Source of the DNA: Citrobacter sp. Res13-Sevr-PEB04-36
GTDB lineage: Bacteria > Pseudomonadota > Gammaproteobacteria > Enterobacterales > Enterobacteriaceae
Direction of reading: 5' to 3'
Length of the DNA stretch: 64,000 bases
Assembly (NCBI RefSeq): GCF_015672735.1
Contig: NZ_JADABY010000043.1
Coordinates: 62,001-126,000 of the forward strand
Part shown: piece after piece, positions 41,021-53,191 of the stretch
Position numbering within the stretch: the stretch's first letter is position 1
Layout: every line of letters starts with the position of its first letter
The notes under the pieces: generated by a model
What the model was told of the DNA's origin: nothing
Seen by the model: only the letters and a program-made list of their open reading frames with translations
Database searches by the model: none
Made by a program: the position numbers and the translations under genes

Positions 41021-42043
41021 TTACTGCCCTCCCGGCTTACGCGGAGAAGGTGCTGGCGGCGTGGTCGTCGCAGGAGTAGGTGTTACGCCAGTCGCCGGTG
41101 CAGGAACGGGCGCAGGAGGTCCCATCGCGTCCGGTGCAGGCAGGACCTGCGGCATCATTTGCATCAGACGTTCATTGGCTACGCGATGTACCTCTTCCGG
41201 CGTCATCGGATTGGCGCCATTACGATCCGCGCCCCACAACAGCAGCAGATAACGCAAACGCTGTAACCCTGCCGTCGGACGCGCCTGAATCACGGTGTAA
41301 GCACGCTGAGTATCCAGTTTAACGGAAGAGACAACGGCAACCGGATAGCCTTCAGGGAAGCGCCCACCCAGACCGGAAGTCACCAGCACATCGCCAACGC
41401 GAATGTCGGTATTGGCAGGCAGATGCTCGAGCTGCAGATCGTCCGTACAGCCGTTTCCGGCAGCAATCACACGGATATCGTTACGTAATACCTGAATTGG
41501 CAACGCGTGGGTGGCGTCGCAAATCAGCAGCACGCGACTGGTCAGCTTCGCCACGGCAACGACCTGGCCGACTACGCCTTTATCGCTGATAACTGGCTGG
41601 CCTTCATAGACACCGTTCACGCTACCCTTGTCGATAACCACCTGATCGCTGTAAGGGTCATTAACCGTTGAGATGACCTGAGTGACCATCTTTTGTTCAT
41701 CCTGGCGCAGCGGCGATCCCAGCAGTTCACGCAAGCGCGCGTTCTCCTGTTTATATTGCCCCAGCATCAGTAAGTCACTGTTTTTCAGCAGCAGTTCCTG
41801 ACGCAGCGCCCGGTTTTCAAGTTCAAGTTGGTCACGCGAGGCCAGCGTTTGCGACACGCCGTCGAGTAATTCACGGGGACCATTAGAAATAAAGTAGAAA
41901 GGACTGACGGCGGTATCCATGTACGTTCGGATTTGACTAAACGTACCCAGGCGGCTGTCGGCAATAATAACGCCGAGCGCCACCAGCACCGCCAGAATAA
42001 GGCGAATCTGTAGCGACGGGCCACGGCTAAAAATTGGCTTCAT
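41021..42043 (-). CDS. mreC: Cell shape-determining protein MreC
   Basis: Periplasmic scaffold that activates PBP2 and RodA. Membrane segment about residues 11-28, coiled coil about 65-110, then beta barrels. At 340 aa it is about 27 residues shorter than E. coli MreC; the loss is all in the disordered Pro/Ala/Thr tail after QMMPQVLPAPDAMG. The folded part looks complete. Between mreB and mreD. Confidence 0.95.
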   Translation of the reverse strand: MKPIFSRGPSLQIRLILAVLVALGVIIADSRLGTFSQIRTYMDTAVSPFYFISNGPRELLDGVSQTLASRDQLELENRALRQELLLKNSDLLMLGQYKQENARLRELLGSPLRQDEQKMVTQVISTVNDPYSDQVVIDKGSVNGVYEGQPVISDKGVVGQVVAVAKLTSRVLLICDATHALPIQVLRNDIRVIAAGNGCTDDLQLEHLPANTDIRVGDVLVTSGLGGRFPEGYPVAVVSSVKLDTQRAYTVIQARPTAGLQRLRYLLLLWGADRNGANPMTPEEVHRVANERLMQMMPQVLPAPDAMGPPAPVPAPATGVTPTPATTTPPAPSPRKPGGQ

Positions 42044-42106
42044 AAGTTTGCGTATTCTCGTATCAGATGCGGCAGGGCATCGGATGTTAACCCTGCCGGA
42101 ACCCGA

Positions 42107-43456
<1,350 letters not shown>

Positions 43457-45397
43457 TTAAACCGAGTATCTTTGCGAATATTTTTTCACGTTTGTGTCAA
43501 GTGGCTGTGATGCAGCAAAAAAATCGCCTTGCCCACCCGCAACTCCACGTTCTGTCAGCGTACGCCATTCGCTACGCGAACGGACGCCGGTGGCATAAAC
43601 CTGCGTTGGCGTGCCTGAACAGGCCTCCACCAGGCTTTGAACCAACAGCTGGTTCTCCGTGCGCTTATCAATGTTCCGCACCAGGCTCGGATGAAGCTTC
43701 AACAATTCAACATTGAGCTCTTTAATCCAACTGGTACTTACCAACGTCAACCCTGCCTGCGTCACGGCAATACGAACACCCAGCGCATCCATCAAGCGGA
43801 TGACCGGCTGTAGTCGGCTGATGTGTTGACAAACATCCGCCTCAGCAAGTTCAATAATTATGCGTTTACGCAGCGATTTTTCGCACTGCATCAAGGTATC
43901 ACGCAACCAGCGCTGAAAACGCGGGCGAATAAGCGACTCGACCGTCGTCTGAATCGCCAGACTTTCCTGTGGCCAATAACCCAAAAGCAGGATCAGACGG
44001 CTAATCTGCAAACGATCGTACTCTTCCGCCAGGCCAAATTGCAGCACCATCGGCATATATTCCGCCGAGATCACCTCTTCGCTGCCATCAAAAATACGGC
44101 ACATTAATTCCCGATGGTGTACTCGTCCTTCATGGGTGACTGCCGGTTTTTGATAAATCCGTGGGCCGCCCCGGCTGAGCATCTGTTCAATGAGCGTGCG
44201 CCAGCGTACATTACCCCGGCCTTTCTCTGGCAGCGAGTCGTCATAAACTGACCAACTGTTCCCGCCTTGTAAAACCGAATTACGGGTTGCCGCTTCAGCG
44301 TGCTCCATCACCTGTTCAGCTGACTGACCGCTGCGACAGACGCAAATGCCAATATGAATCATATCGGCACGATCGATTTTTTTGTTAGCCGGAAGTGCAT
44401 CAACCGCTTTTAACAACTGTCCTGCAATGCTTTCCGCCTCTTTCAAGGTACGGTGCGGCAACAGGATAGCAAAATCGCTACGGTGGTAACGCGCCAGCAG
44501 CGCTCCGGGATAACGCGCAATAAAGGTCGATAATAAATTGATCAGCGCTGAGATTTGCTCTTCCGCAAGGTCGATCCCCCAGCTGTCGCGTAAAAGTGTA
44601 AAGTCCGGCAAGCGCACCATCATCACCACGCCGTGGGCGCCCACTTTTTCCTGATCTTCCAGCAGCGTCGCCAGCTGATTATCAAAGAACAGACGGTTGC
44701 TGAGCCCAGTTTTTGTATCCTGTGCCACATACGATCGAATCAGCGTATCCAGCCGGCTGCGCTGCTCGCGAGCGCTTTGAATTTCGGAGAGCAGCGTATC
44801 GAGCGCACTGCTGGTACGTGCAGGCCATTCATATACAGTTCCCCGCACGTTCGGACCACGTTCACCGTTAAGGATTCGCGTTGAACGGATCTCCAGCAGT
44901 TCCTGACCGGAAAGCTGACGCTGTAGCCAGCGCACCGACAAAAATAGCATCAGGATTATAAAACCAATCGACAGCGTGAGCGGTGCGGTGGTCATCAGCG
45001 AATGGAAATAGTTGCCCATCGGATCCTGATACACCAGGTGCAGCGACATCCCCGGGTGCTTGAGCAAAGGGACGGTGATTTCACGATACAGATTGTTTGT
45101 TCCCGCCGGGCGATAGCTGCTGACGCGGGAATGGCTATAAACCTTACTTTCCCCCTGTAGCAGCTCAACGCGAATGATATCAACCGACACCATCAGCTCA
45201 TCTATTTGCGGTGTTAGGGTGACAAAATCTTTAGAGACCAGATGAGTATCGATCGCCGTCGCGACGGCCTGGACGCGACTGGTGAACTTATATTGGATCG
45301 CATTGTAGAAACTCAGCGAGCAGCCGATCAGCGTCACGAAGATCGTTAACCCTGTGAGCAAAGTCACAAAAGCTGAAAATTTCGTCGTTAATCGCAT
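43457..45397 (-). CDS. csrD: RNase E specificity factor CsrD
   Basis: Targets the small RNAs CsrB and CsrC for decay. It is 646 aa, as in E. coli. Two membrane segments (about 10-30 and 135-155) flank a periplasmic part, then a HAMP-like linker, a degenerate GGDEF domain (HRSDF in place of GGDEF) and a degenerate EAL domain (ELM in place of EAL). The lost residues agree with the known lack of cyclic-di-GMP enzyme activity. Precedes mreB on the same strand. Confidence 0.95.
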   Translation of the reverse strand: MRLTTKFSAFVTLLTGLTIFVTLIGCSLSFYNAIQYKFTSRVQAVATAIDTHLVSKDFVTLTPQIDELMVSVDIIRVELLQGESKVYSHSRVSSYRPAGTNNLYREITVPLLKHPGMSLHLVYQDPMGNYFHSLMTTAPLTLSIGFIILMLFLSVRWLQRQLSGQELLEIRSTRILNGERGPNVRGTVYEWPARTSSALDTLLSEIQSAREQRSRLDTLIRSYVAQDTKTGLSNRLFFDNQLATLLEDQEKVGAHGVVMMVRLPDFTLLRDSWGIDLAEEQISALINLLSTFIARYPGALLARYHRSDFAILLPHRTLKEAESIAGQLLKAVDALPANKKIDRADMIHIGICVCRSGQSAEQVMEHAEAATRNSVLQGGNSWSVYDDSLPEKGRGNVRWRTLIEQMLSRGGPRIYQKPAVTHEGRVHHRELMCRIFDGSEEVISAEYMPMVLQFGLAEEYDRLQISRLILLLGYWPQESLAIQTTVESLIRPRFQRWLRDTLMQCEKSLRKRIIIELAEADVCQHISRLQPVIRLMDALGVRIAVTQAGLTLVSTSWIKELNVELLKLHPSLVRNIDKRTENQLLVQSLVEACSGTPTQVYATGVRSRSEWRTLTERGVAGGQGDFFAASQPLDTNVKKYSQRYSV

Positions 45398-45622
45398 CCT
45401 TGTGTTAACTCCGACAGTTATGAATCAGGCATGAAAATAGAAAAGCGACACGAAAATGCAAAAATGAACGCGAAATCCGTCAATTTACATAAATAATGTG
45501 GGCATACTACCAAATCAGGTATATCTGGCAATTTATTGCGCAGAATCGGCATCACGTTTTGATTAGCGAGTATAGTCTTCATAATTAATTTTCCAATCCA
45601 CTATATGAATTGAGGACAGGTT

Positions 45623-46597
45623 ATGCAGGCTTTGATCTTAGAACAGCAGGACGGAAAAACCCTCGCATCCGTTCAACCCCTCGACGAAAATCAGCTACCA
45701 GAAGGCGATGTGACGGTGGATGTTCACTGGTCGAGCCTGAATTATAAAGACGCCCTGGCCATCACTGGCAAAGGAAAAATTATCCGTAATTTTCCGATGA
45801 TTCCTGGTATCGATTTCGCCGGTACCGTACGCCGCAGTGAAGATCCCCGTTTTCACGCAGGCCAGGAGGTGTTACTGACCGGTTGGGGCGTAGGTGAAAA
45901 CCATTGGGGCGGACTGTCCGAACGTGCACGCGTCAAAGGCGACTGGCTGGTTGCGCTGCCAAAAGGGCTGGATAGCCGCAAAGCAATGATCATCGGCACG
46001 GCCGGTTTTACCGCCATGTTGTGTGTGATGGCGCTTGAAGATGCCGGTATCCGCCCGCAGGACGGTGAGATTGTTGTCACCGGCGCCAGCGGTGGTGTGG
46101 GCAGCACTGCCGTTGCATTACTGCATAAGTTGGGGTATCAGGTTGCAGCGGTATCAGGTCGCGAAAGCACGCACGACTATCTGCGTAGTCTGGGCGCCAA
46201 CCGAATCCTCGGTCGCGACGAGTTTGCTGAAACTCGCCCACTGGAAAAACAACTGTGGGCAGGCGCCATTGATACCGTTGGTGACAAAGTGCTGGCAAAA
46301 GTCCTCGCGCAGATGAATTACGGTGGCTGTGTTGCCGCCTGTGGTTTGGCTGGTGGTTTTGCGCTCCCTACTACGGTGATGCCGTTTATTCTGCGCAATG
46401 TGCGTTTACAGGGTGTCGATTCCGTCATGACGCCACCGGCGCGCCGCGCGCAAGCCTGGCAACGTCTGGTCACTGACCTGCCTGAATCCTTCTACGCCCA
46501 GGCCGCAACTGAAATTGCTCTCGCCGACGCACCGAAGTTTGCCGATGCCATCATCAATAACCAGGTGCAAGGCCGCACGCTGGTGAAGATCGTCTAA
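45623..46597 (+). CDS. acuI: Acrylyl-CoA reductase AcuI (YhdH)
   Basis: NADPH-dependent medium-chain reductase that turns toxic acrylyl-CoA into propionyl-CoA. It is 324 aa, as in E. coli. N-terminal GroES-like domain (NYKDALAITGKGK) and the NADPH loop VTGASGGVGSTA (about residues 152-163). A GAGGAC ribosome-binding site precedes ATG 45623. msrP follows after 77 bp. Confidence 0.94.
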   Translation: MQALILEQQDGKTLASVQPLDENQLPEGDVTVDVHWSSLNYKDALAITGKGKIIRNFPMIPGIDFAGTVRRSEDPRFHAGQEVLLTGWGVGENHWGGLSERARVKGDWLVALPKGLDSRKAMIIGTAGFTAMLCVMALEDAGIRPQDGEIVVTGASGGVGSTAVALLHKLGYQVAAVSGRESTHDYLRSLGANRILGRDEFAETRPLEKQLWAGAIDTVGDKVLAKVLAQMNYGGCVAACGLAGGFALPTTVMPFILRNVRLQGVDSVMTPPARRAQAWQRLVTDLPESFYAQAATEIALADAPKFADAIINNQVQGRTLVKIV

Positions 46598-46635
46598 TCT
46601 GCAATTTTTCGTGATAAATTCGCGATAAGCCTTTG

Positions 46636-46669
46636 CCTCCGTCATGCTTAGCAAAACGCATGACGGAGG
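46636..46669 (+). promoter_or_regulatory. 12-bp perfect hairpin burying the msrP ribosome-binding site
   Basis: CCTCCGTCATGC (46636-46647) pairs perfectly with GCATGACGGAGG (46658-46669) around a 10-nt loop. The 3' arm includes the whole GGAGG of the msrP ribosome-binding site, and the ATG follows 5 nt later. There is no U tract on either strand. The structure is read directly; a role in translation control is inference. Confidence 0.7.
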
Positions 46670-46674
46670 ATGAT

Positions 46675-47676
46675 ATGAAATCCAAAAAACTGACGGAAAC
46701 CGATGTAACGGCAGAATCTGTATTTATGCTGCAACGTCGCCAGGTACTGAAAGCGCTGGGTATTAGTGCGACAGCCCTTTCCCTCTCTCCCACTGCCCAG
46801 GCTGATTTATTGGGGTGGTTCAAAGGTAATGACCGCCCGCCGGCACCAGCCGGAAAACCGCTTGATTTCACGAAACCCGCCGCCTGGCAAAATACATTAC
46901 CGTTAACGCCGGAAGATAAAGTCACCGGCTACAACAACTTCTATGAATTCGGTCTCGACAAAGCAGACCCGGCAGCCAACGCGGGCAGTCTGAAAACCGA
47001 TCCTTGGACGCTGAAAATTAGCGGCGAAGTGGCAAAGCCATTAACCCTCGATCACGATGCGTTGACCGCTCGTTTCCCGCTGGAAGAACGTATTTATCGC
47101 ATGCGCTGCGTAGAAGCCTGGTCTATGGTTGTGCCGTGGATTGGCTTTCCTTTACATAAACTACTGGCACTGGTTGAACCCACCAGCAATGCGAAATATG
47201 TGGCGTTCGAAACGCTTTACGCACCGGATGATATGCCGGGGCAGAAAGATCGCTTTATTGGCGGGGGGCTGAAATATCCCTACGTTGAGGGATTACGCCT
47301 TGATGAAGCCATGCACCCGCTCACACTGCTCACCGTGGGCGTTTATGGCAAAGCGCTTCCCCCGCAGAATGGCGCCCCTATTCGATTAACCGTACCGTGG
47401 AAATACGGTTTTAAAGGAATTAAGTCGATAGTCAGCATTAAACTCACGCGCGATCGCCCACCAACCACCTGGAATATGGCCGCACCTAATGAGTATGGGT
47501 TTTATGCCAATGTGAATCCCGGCGTCGACCATCCTCGCTGGTCACAAGCTACTGAACGTTTTATTGGTGCAGGCGGTATCCTCGACGTACAGCGGCAACC
47601 TACTCTGCTGTTTAACGGCTATGCCGATGAGGTCGCTTCGCTTTACCGTGGCCTCAATCTGCGGGAGAATTTTTAA
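46675..47676 (+). CDS. msrP: Methionine sulfoxide reductase catalytic subunit MsrP
   Basis: Periplasmic molybdopterin enzyme that repairs oxidised Met in envelope proteins after hypochlorous acid stress. It is 333 aa (E. coli 334). Twin-arginine signal RRQVLKALG at about residues 22-30; the Mo-ligand Cys is in [17 protein letters not shown] 46675 has GGAGGA at 46665-46670, which is hidden in a hairpin. In E. coli msrPQ sits elsewhere with the HprRS system. Confidence 0.95.
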   Translation: MKSKKLTETDVTAESVFMLQRRQVLKALGISATALSLSPTAQADLLGWFKGNDRPPAPAGKPLDFTKPAAWQNTLPLTPEDKVTGYNNFYEFGLDKADPAANAGSLKTDPWTLKISGEVAKPLTLDHDALTARFPLEERIYRMRCVEAWSMVVPWIGFPLHKLLALVEPTSNAKYVAFETLYAPDDMPGQKDRFIGGGLKYPYVEGLRLDEAMHPLTLLTVGVYGKALPPQNGAPIRLTVPWKYGFKGIKSIVSIKLTRDRPPTTWNMAAPNEYGFYANVNPGVDHPRWSQATERFIGAGGILDVQRQPTLLFNGYADEVASLYRGLNLRENF

Positions 47677-48276
47677 GTGCGCCTGACGGTAAAACACATC
47701 ACCTGGCTGAAAGTTTGCCTGCATCTTGCCGGATTTTTACCTTTTGCCTGGCTCTTTTGGGCGATTAATAATGGTGGATTAAGTGCCGATCCGGTCAAAG
47801 ACATCCAACACTTTACCGGTAGGACAGCTCTGAAATTCCTGTTGGCAACCTTGCTGGTCTCACCGCTGACGCGCTACGCTAAACAGCCACTATTAATACG
47901 TACCCGCCGCCTGTTAGGGCTCTGGTGTTTTGCCTGGGCGACCTTACATTTAACCAGCTATGCGTTGCTGGAGCTGGGCATTCACAATTTGGCTCTGTTG
48001 GGTCAAGAGCTAACGACGCGGCCTTATCTGATGCTGGGGATTATCAGTTGGCTCCTGCTATTTGCCCTCACACTCACCTCCACGCAGGCAGCGCAGCGGA
48101 AACTGGGCAAACGCTGGCAACTTTTACACAATTTCGTCTATCTTGTGGCGATCCTGGCACCTATTCATTACCTGTGGTCGGTGAAGATTTTATCCCCGCA
48201 ACCGATCATTTATGCTGCGCTCGCCATCGTGCTTTTAGCCTGTCGTTATAAGAAGTTCCGCCAGTGGTGGCGCTAG
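47677..48276 (+). CDS. msrQ: Heme-binding membrane subunit MsrQ
   Basis: Passes quinone-pool electrons to MsrP across the inner membrane. It is 199 aa (E. coli 211; the basic C-terminal tail is shorter). Six membrane segments; conserved His residues in [32 protein letters not shown] bind heme b. GTG start directly after the msrP stop, so coupled translation is likely. Confidence 0.94.
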   Translation: MRLTVKHITWLKVCLHLAGFLPFAWLFWAINNGGLSADPVKDIQHFTGRTALKFLLATLLVSPLTRYAKQPLLIRTRRLLGLWCFAWATLHLTSYALLELGIHNLALLGQELTTRPYLMLGIISWLLLFALTLTSTQAAQRKLGKRWQLLHNFVYLVAILAPIHYLWSVKILSPQPIIYAALAIVLLACRYKKFRQWWR

Positions 48277-48668
48277 CTTCACGATATGTGCAGTACGTTG
48301 CAAAACACAGATGAACCCACGTTCTTTACATGCAGGCGGTTGATTATCTTCCCTGATAAGACCAGTATTTAGCTGCCAATTGCTACGAAATGGTTATAAT
48401 GTGCGACCTTGCTTTCCCTGGAGGCGTTTTTACAGCGCGGAAAGGGTGACAATCGGGTATTGAAGGTATATTTTGTCTTTTACCCGAAAATGGCAGAAGA
48501 TAGCCACACAATGACTGGTAAGTTTTGATATCTCATTTAATGGCTGCGGCACGCAGTGCAACGCCAGAGATGGGTGATATCTTGTCACCAACAGTTATTC
48601 AAATGCTATACAGACGGCGATAAAACGCCTGTCACAATTTCACTAAACAAAGAGTACGGAACCCACTC
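48277..48668 (+). promoter_or_regulatory. accBC promoter and long leader
   Basis: 392 bp with no gene. A -10 TATAAT lies at 48395-48400, with only a poor -35 at proper distance (TTGCTA at 48380 is 9 bp away). It would give a leader of about 260 nt. E. coli accBC also has a long leader, and AccB represses its own operon. I see no riboswitch that I can name. Confidence 0.55.
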
Positions 48669-49139
48669 ATGGATATTCGTAAGATTAAAAAACTGATCGA
48701 GCTGGTTGAAGAATCAGGCATCTCCGAACTGGAAATTTCTGAAGGCGAAGAGTCTGTACGCATCAGCCGCGCAGCGCCAAATGCAGGTTTCCCGATGATG
48801 CAACAGGCTTATGCTGCACCAATGATGCAACAACCGGCTCTGTCTAACGCTGTCGCGCAGACTGCCGCTCCAAGCATGGAAGCTCCTGCCGCAGCGGAAA
48901 TCAGTGGTCACATCGTACGTTCCCCGATGGTTGGTACTTTCTACCGCACCCCGGGCCCTGACGCCAAACCGTTTATCGAAGTGGGTCAGAAAGTGAATGC
49001 GGGCGATACCCTGTGCATCGTTGAAGCCATGAAAATGATGAACCAGATCGAAGCCGATAAATCCGGCGTGGTAAAAGCGATCCTGATCGAAAGTGGTCAA
49101 CCGGTAGAATTTGACGAGCCGCTGGTCGTCATCGAGTAA
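48669..49139 (+). CDS. accB: Biotin carboxyl carrier protein
   Basis: Carries the biotin of acetyl-CoA carboxylase. It is 156 aa. The biotinylated Lys is residue 122 in the EAMKMMN motif; a Pro/Ala/Met-rich linker (about residues 38-76) joins the N-terminal dimer part to the biotinyl domain with its thumb. First gene of accBC; accC begins 10 bp later. Confidence 0.98.
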   Translation: MDIRKIKKLIELVEESGISELEISEGEESVRISRAAPNAGFPMMQQAYAAPMMQQPALSNAVAQTAAPSMEAPAAAEISGHIVRSPMVGTFYRTPGPDAKPFIEVGQKVNAGDTLCIVEAMKMMNQIEADKSGVVKAILIESGQPVEFDEPLVVIE

Positions 49140-49149
49140 CGAGGCGAAC

Positions 49150-50499
49150 ATGTTGGATAAAATCGTTATCGCCAACCGTGGCGAGATTGCCCTGCGTATT
49201 CTTCGTGCCTGTAAAGAACTGGGCATCAAGACCGTCGCTGTGCACTCAAGTGCGGACCGCGATTTAAAACACGTATTACTGGCAGATGAAACGGTCTGTA
49301 TTGGCCCGGCTCCGTCTGTTAAAAGCTATCTGAACATCCCGGCAATCATCAGCGCGGCTGAAATCACTGGCGCGGTGGCTATTCACCCTGGCTATGGCTT
49401 CCTGTCTGAGAACGCTAACTTTGCTGAGCAGGTAGAACGCTCTGGCTTTATCTTCATCGGTCCAAAAGCCGACACCATCCGCCTGATGGGTGACAAGGTG
49501 TCTGCAATCACCGCCATGAAGAAAGCGGGCGTCCCGACCGTTCCCGGTTCTGACGGCCCGCTGGGCGATGACATGGATGCTAACCGCGCCCATGCCAAAC
49601 GCATCGGCTATCCGGTCATCATCAAAGCCTCCGGCGGCGGCGGCGGTCGCGGTATGCGCGTTGTGCGCAGCGACACCGATCTGGCGCAATCCATCGCGAT
49701 GACCAAAGCTGAAGCGAAAGCCGCCTTCAGCAACGACATGGTATACATGGAGAAATACCTGGAAAATCCTCGTCACATCGAGATCCAGGTACTGGCTGAC
49801 GGTCAAGGTAATGCAATCTATCTGGCAGAACGTGATTGCTCCATGCAACGTCGTCACCAGAAAGTGGTCGAAGAAGCGCCAGCACCGGGCATTACGCCTG
49901 AGCTGCGTCGTTACATCGGCGAACGTTGCGCCAAAGCCTGTGTAGATATTGGCTACCGTGGGGCAGGTACATTTGAGTTCCTGTTTGAAAACGGCGAGTT
50001 TTATTTCATTGAAATGAACACCCGTATCCAGGTAGAGCATCCGGTTACCGAAATGATCACCGGCGTTGACCTGATCAAAGAGCAGCTGCGTATCGCTGCG
50101 GGTCAGCCGCTGTCCATCACGCAGGATGAAGTTGTGGTTAAAGGCCATGCGGTAGAATGCCGTATCAACGCCGAAGACCCGAACACCTTCCTGCCAAGCC
50201 CGGGTAAAATCACGCGTTTCCACGCGCCGGGTGGCTTTGGCGTGCGCTGGGAGTCACATATTTACGCGGGCTACACCGTACCGCCGTACTACGACTCAAT
50301 GATCGGCAAGCTGATTTGCTATGGCGAAAACCGTGACGTGGCCATTGCCCGTATGAAAAACGCCTTGCAGGAACTGATCATCGACGGTATCAAAACCAAC
50401 GTCGATCTGCAGATCCGCATCATGAACGACGAGCATTTCCAGCGTGGTGGTTCCAATATCCACTACCTGGAGAAAAAACTCGGACTTCAGGAAAAGTAA
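49150..50499 (+). CDS. accC: Biotin carboxylase
   Basis: ATP-grasp subunit of acetyl-CoA carboxylase that puts carbon dioxide on biotin. It is 449 aa, as in E. coli. ATP-binding Gly loop GGGGRGMR and the catalytic region [16 protein letters not shown] are complete. ATG 49150 has a GAGG element just upstream; frame before it overlaps the accB end and is not conserved. Confidence 0.98.
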   Translation: MLDKIVIANRGEIALRILRACKELGIKTVAVHSSADRDLKHVLLADETVCIGPAPSVKSYLNIPAIISAAEITGAVAIHPGYGFLSENANFAEQVERSGFIFIGPKADTIRLMGDKVSAITAMKKAGVPTVPGSDGPLGDDMDANRAHAKRIGYPVIIKASGGGGGRGMRVVRSDTDLAQSIAMTKAEAKAAFSNDMVYMEKYLENPRHIEIQVLADGQGNAIYLAERDCSMQRRHQKVVEEAPAPGITPELRRYIGERCAKACVDIGYRGAGTFEFLFENGEFYFIEMNTRIQVEHPVTEMITGVDLIKEQLRIAAGQPLSITQDEVVVKGHAVECRINAEDPNTFLPSPGKITRFHAPGGFGVRWESHIYAGYTVPPYYDSMIGKLICYGENRDVAIARMKNALQELIIDGIKTNVDLQIRIMNDEHFQRGGSNIHYLEKKLGLQEK

Positions 50500-50513
50500 G
50501 TACGCATAAACTG

Positions 50514-50538
50514 AAAAGGCCGGATCCTCCGGCCTTTT
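50514..50538 (+). terminator. Terminator after accC
   Basis: AAAAGGCCGGA, loop TCC, TCCGGCCTTTT, then GTTTTT. Strong rho-independent terminator. Confidence 0.93.
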
Positions 50539-50606
50539 GTTTTTCTCCCCTCCGGCACGCCCCATAAGGTACAATCCCCGCTTTCTTTATCCACAAGGGA
50601 CAAAAA

Positions 50607-50849
50607 ATGGACGCTCGTTTTGTTCAGGCCCATAAAGAGGCGCGCTGGGCGCTGTGGCTGACCCTTTTCTATCTCGCTACATGGTTAGTGGCCGCTTACT
50701 TACCAGACTCTACGCTGGGCTTTACCGGCTTACCGCACTGGTTCGAAATGGCCTGTCTGCTGACACCGCTGGTTTTCATTGTACTGTGCTGGGCGATGGT
50801 GAAATTTATCTATCGCGATATTCCTCTGGAGGATGACGATGCAGCTTGA
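50607..50849 (+). CDS. yhdT: Small membrane protein YhdT
   Basis: 80-aa inner-membrane protein (DUF997) with two membrane segments and a conserved end [14 protein letters not shown]. It always precedes panF and overlaps its start by 11 bp, so it probably helps or couples with PanF. No known activity. Confidence 0.92.
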   Translation: MDARFVQAHKEARWALWLTLFYLATWLVAAYLPDSTLGFTGLPHWFEMACLLTPLVFIVLCWAMVKFIYRDIPLEDDDAA

Positions 50850-52290
50850 AGTGATTTTGCCGCTTGTCGCCTATCTTGTAGTGGTGTTTGGTCTCTCTGT
50901 GTACGCGATGAGAAAGAGAACGACCGGCACATTCCTGAACGAGTATTTCCTCGGCAGTCGCTCTATGGGCGGGGTCGTATTAGCCATGACGCTGACCGCA
51001 ACGTACATCAGCGCAAGTTCGTTTATTGGCGGTCCTGGTGCCGCGTATAAATACGGGCTGGGATGGGTACTGTTGGCAATGATCCAACTGCCGGCCGTCT
51101 GGCTGTCGCTGGGCATCCTTGGCAAGAAATTCGCTATTCTGGCGCGACGCTATAACGCCGTCACTCTTAACGATATGTTGTATGCCCGCTATCAGAGCCG
51201 TTTGCTGGTCTGGCTGGCGAGCCTCAGCTTGTTGGTGGCTTTCGTTGGCGCAATGACCGTGCAATTCATCGGTGGCGCGCGTTTGCTGGAAACCGCAGCG
51301 GGGATCCCCTACGAAACTGGCCTGCTGATTTTTGGTATTAGCATCGCGTTATACACCGCCTTTGGCGGATTCCGCGCCAGCGTGCTCAACGACACGATGC
51401 AGGGCATGGTGATGCTAGTTGGGACGATTGTCCTGCTGGTCGGCGTTGTCCATGCGGCGGGCGGCCTTAGCAACGCAGTGGCGACGCTGCAAACCATCGA
51501 TCCGAAGCTGGTGACCCCACAGGGCGCTGATGACATTCTGTCTCCGACCTTTATGACCTCATTCTGGGTATTGGTATGCTTTGGGGTGATTGGCCTACCG
51601 CATACCGCCGTGCGCTGCATCTCTTATAAAGACAGCAAGGCGGTCCATCGTGGGATTATTATTGGCACGATTGTCGTGGCGATCCTGATGTTTGGTATGC
51701 ACCTGGCAGGCGCACTCGGACGCGCAGTGATCCCTGACCTGACGGTACCGGATCTGGTTATCCCTACCTTGATGGTGAAAGTTCTGCCACCGATTGCCGC
51801 CGGGATCTTTCTTGCCGCACCGATGGCTGCGATCATGTCAACGATCAATGCCCAATTGCTGCAAAGTTCCGCTACGATCATTAAAGATCTCTACCTGAAT
51901 CTGCGCCCGGAACAGTTGAAAAATGAAACCCGGTTGAAACGCATGTCAGCCGTAATCACCCTGCTACTGGGCGCGTTACTGCTGCTAGCTGCCTGGAAGC
52001 CACCAGAGATGATCATCTGGCTCAACCTGCTGGCGTTTGGTGGGCTGGAGGCCGTCTTCCTGTGGCCGTTGGTACTGGGCCTGTACTGGGAGCGGGCGAA
52101 CGCAGCAGGGGCATTAAGCGCCATGATTATCGGCGGAGTGCTGTACGCCATTCTCGCCACCTTTAACATTCAGTACCTGGGCTTTCATCCGATAGTGCCT
52201 TCGTTGCTGCTAAGTTTGCTGGCTTTCCTGGTCGGAAACCGTTTTGGTTCTGCCGCCCCGCAAGCCGCCATATTGACTACTGATAAATAA
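50839..52290 (+). CDS. panF: Pantothenate:sodium symporter
   Basis: Imports pantothenate with sodium; solute:sodium symporter family. It is 483 aa with about 13 membrane segments. Sodium-site motif region [23 protein letters not shown] is present. I chose ATG 50839 (MQLEVILPL) because GGAGG at 50828-50832 is at normal spacing from it and touches the alternative ATG at 50833. Confidence 0.95.
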   Translation: MQLEVILPLVAYLVVVFGLSVYAMRKRTTGTFLNEYFLGSRSMGGVVLAMTLTATYISASSFIGGPGAAYKYGLGWVLLAMIQLPAVWLSLGILGKKFAILARRYNAVTLNDMLYARYQSRLLVWLASLSLLVAFVGAMTVQFIGGARLLETAAGIPYETGLLIFGISIALYTAFGGFRASVLNDTMQGMVMLVGTIVLLVGVVHAAGGLSNAVATLQTIDPKLVTPQGADDILSPTFMTSFWVLVCFGVIGLPHTAVRCISYKDSKAVHRGIIIGTIVVAILMFGMHLAGALGRAVIPDLTVPDLVIPTLMVKVLPPIAAGIFLAAPMAAIMSTINAQLLQSSATIIKDLYLNLRPEQLKNETRLKRMSAVITLLLGALLLLAAWKPPEMIIWLNLLAFGGLEAVFLWPLVLGLYWERANAAGALSAMIIGGVLYAILATFNIQYLGFHPIVPSLLLSLLAFLVGNRFGSAAPQAAILTTDK

Positions 52291-52301
52291 AGAGTTTTGC
52301 C

Positions 52302-53183
52302 ATGCCATGGATCCAACTGAAACTGAACACCACCGGTGCTAATGCAGAAGAGCTGAGCGATGCGCTGATGGAAGCGGGTGCCGTTTCTATCACCTTCCAG
52401 GACACGCATGATACGCCGGTGTTTGAACCACTGCCGGGCGAAACCCGTCTTTGGGGTGATACCGATGTAACGGGTCTGTTCGATGCTGAAACCGACATGA
52501 AAGAAGTGGTTGCCATTCTGGAGCAACATCCGCTGCTGGGTGCAGGCTTCGTACATAAAATCGAACAACTTGAAGATAAAGACTGGGAGCGCGAATGGAT
52601 GGATAACTTCCACCCAATGCGCTTTGGGGAACGTCTATGGATTTGCCCAAGCTGGCGCGATGTGCCGGATGAGAACGCCGTCAACGTGATGCTGGACCCG
52701 GGTCTGGCATTTGGTACAGGCACTCATCCTACCACATCTCTGTGTCTGCAATGGCTGGATGGTCTTGATCTGGACGGGAAGACGGTTATCGACTTTGGTT
52801 GCGGTTCCGGCATTCTGGCTATTGCAGCGCTCAAATTGGGAGCAGCAAAAGCCATCGGTGTGGATATCGATCCCCAAGCCATTCAGGCAAGCCGCGATAA
52901 TGCGCAGCGTAATGGCGTTTCTGACCGCCTGGAACTGTACCTGCCACAAGACCAGCCAAAAGACATGAAAGCCGACGTAGTGGTTGCCAACATCCTTGCT
53001 GGCCCATTGCGTGAACTGGCACCGTTAATCAGCGTGCTGCCGGTTGAGGGCGGCTTACTGGGCCTTTCCGGTATTCTTGCCAGCCAGGCAGACAGCGTCT
53101 GTGAGGCCTACGCCGATCTCTTTACGCTCGATCCGGTTATCGAGAAAGAAGAGTGGTGCCGCATTACCGGTAAGAAAAAATAG
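52302..53183 (+). CDS. prmA: Ribosomal protein L11 methyltransferase
   Basis: Trimethylates L11 at several sites using SAM. It is 293 aa, as in E. coli. N-terminal L11-binding domain (about 1-60), then a class I methyltransferase with motif [19 protein letters not shown] and NILAGPL. Lies 11 bp after panF. Confidence 0.97.
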   Translation: MPWIQLKLNTTGANAEELSDALMEAGAVSITFQDTHDTPVFEPLPGETRLWGDTDVTGLFDAETDMKEVVAILEQHPLLGAGFVHKIEQLEDKDWEREWMDNFHPMRFGERLWICPSWRDVPDENAVNVMLDPGLAFGTGTHPTTSLCLQWLDGLDLDGKTVIDFGCGSGILAIAALKLGAAKAIGVDIDPQAIQASRDNAQRNGVSDRLELYLPQDQPKDMKADVVVANILAGPLRELAPLISVLPVEGGLLGLSGILASQADSVCEAYADLFTLDPVIEKEEWCRITGKKK

Positions 53184-53191
53184 TTTCTTTA

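Noticed and set aside
42070-42097. GGCAGGG/CCCTGCC hairpin as a mreB terminator
   Set aside because: No U tract, and mreC must be transcribed with mreB; at most an attenuator or stability element.
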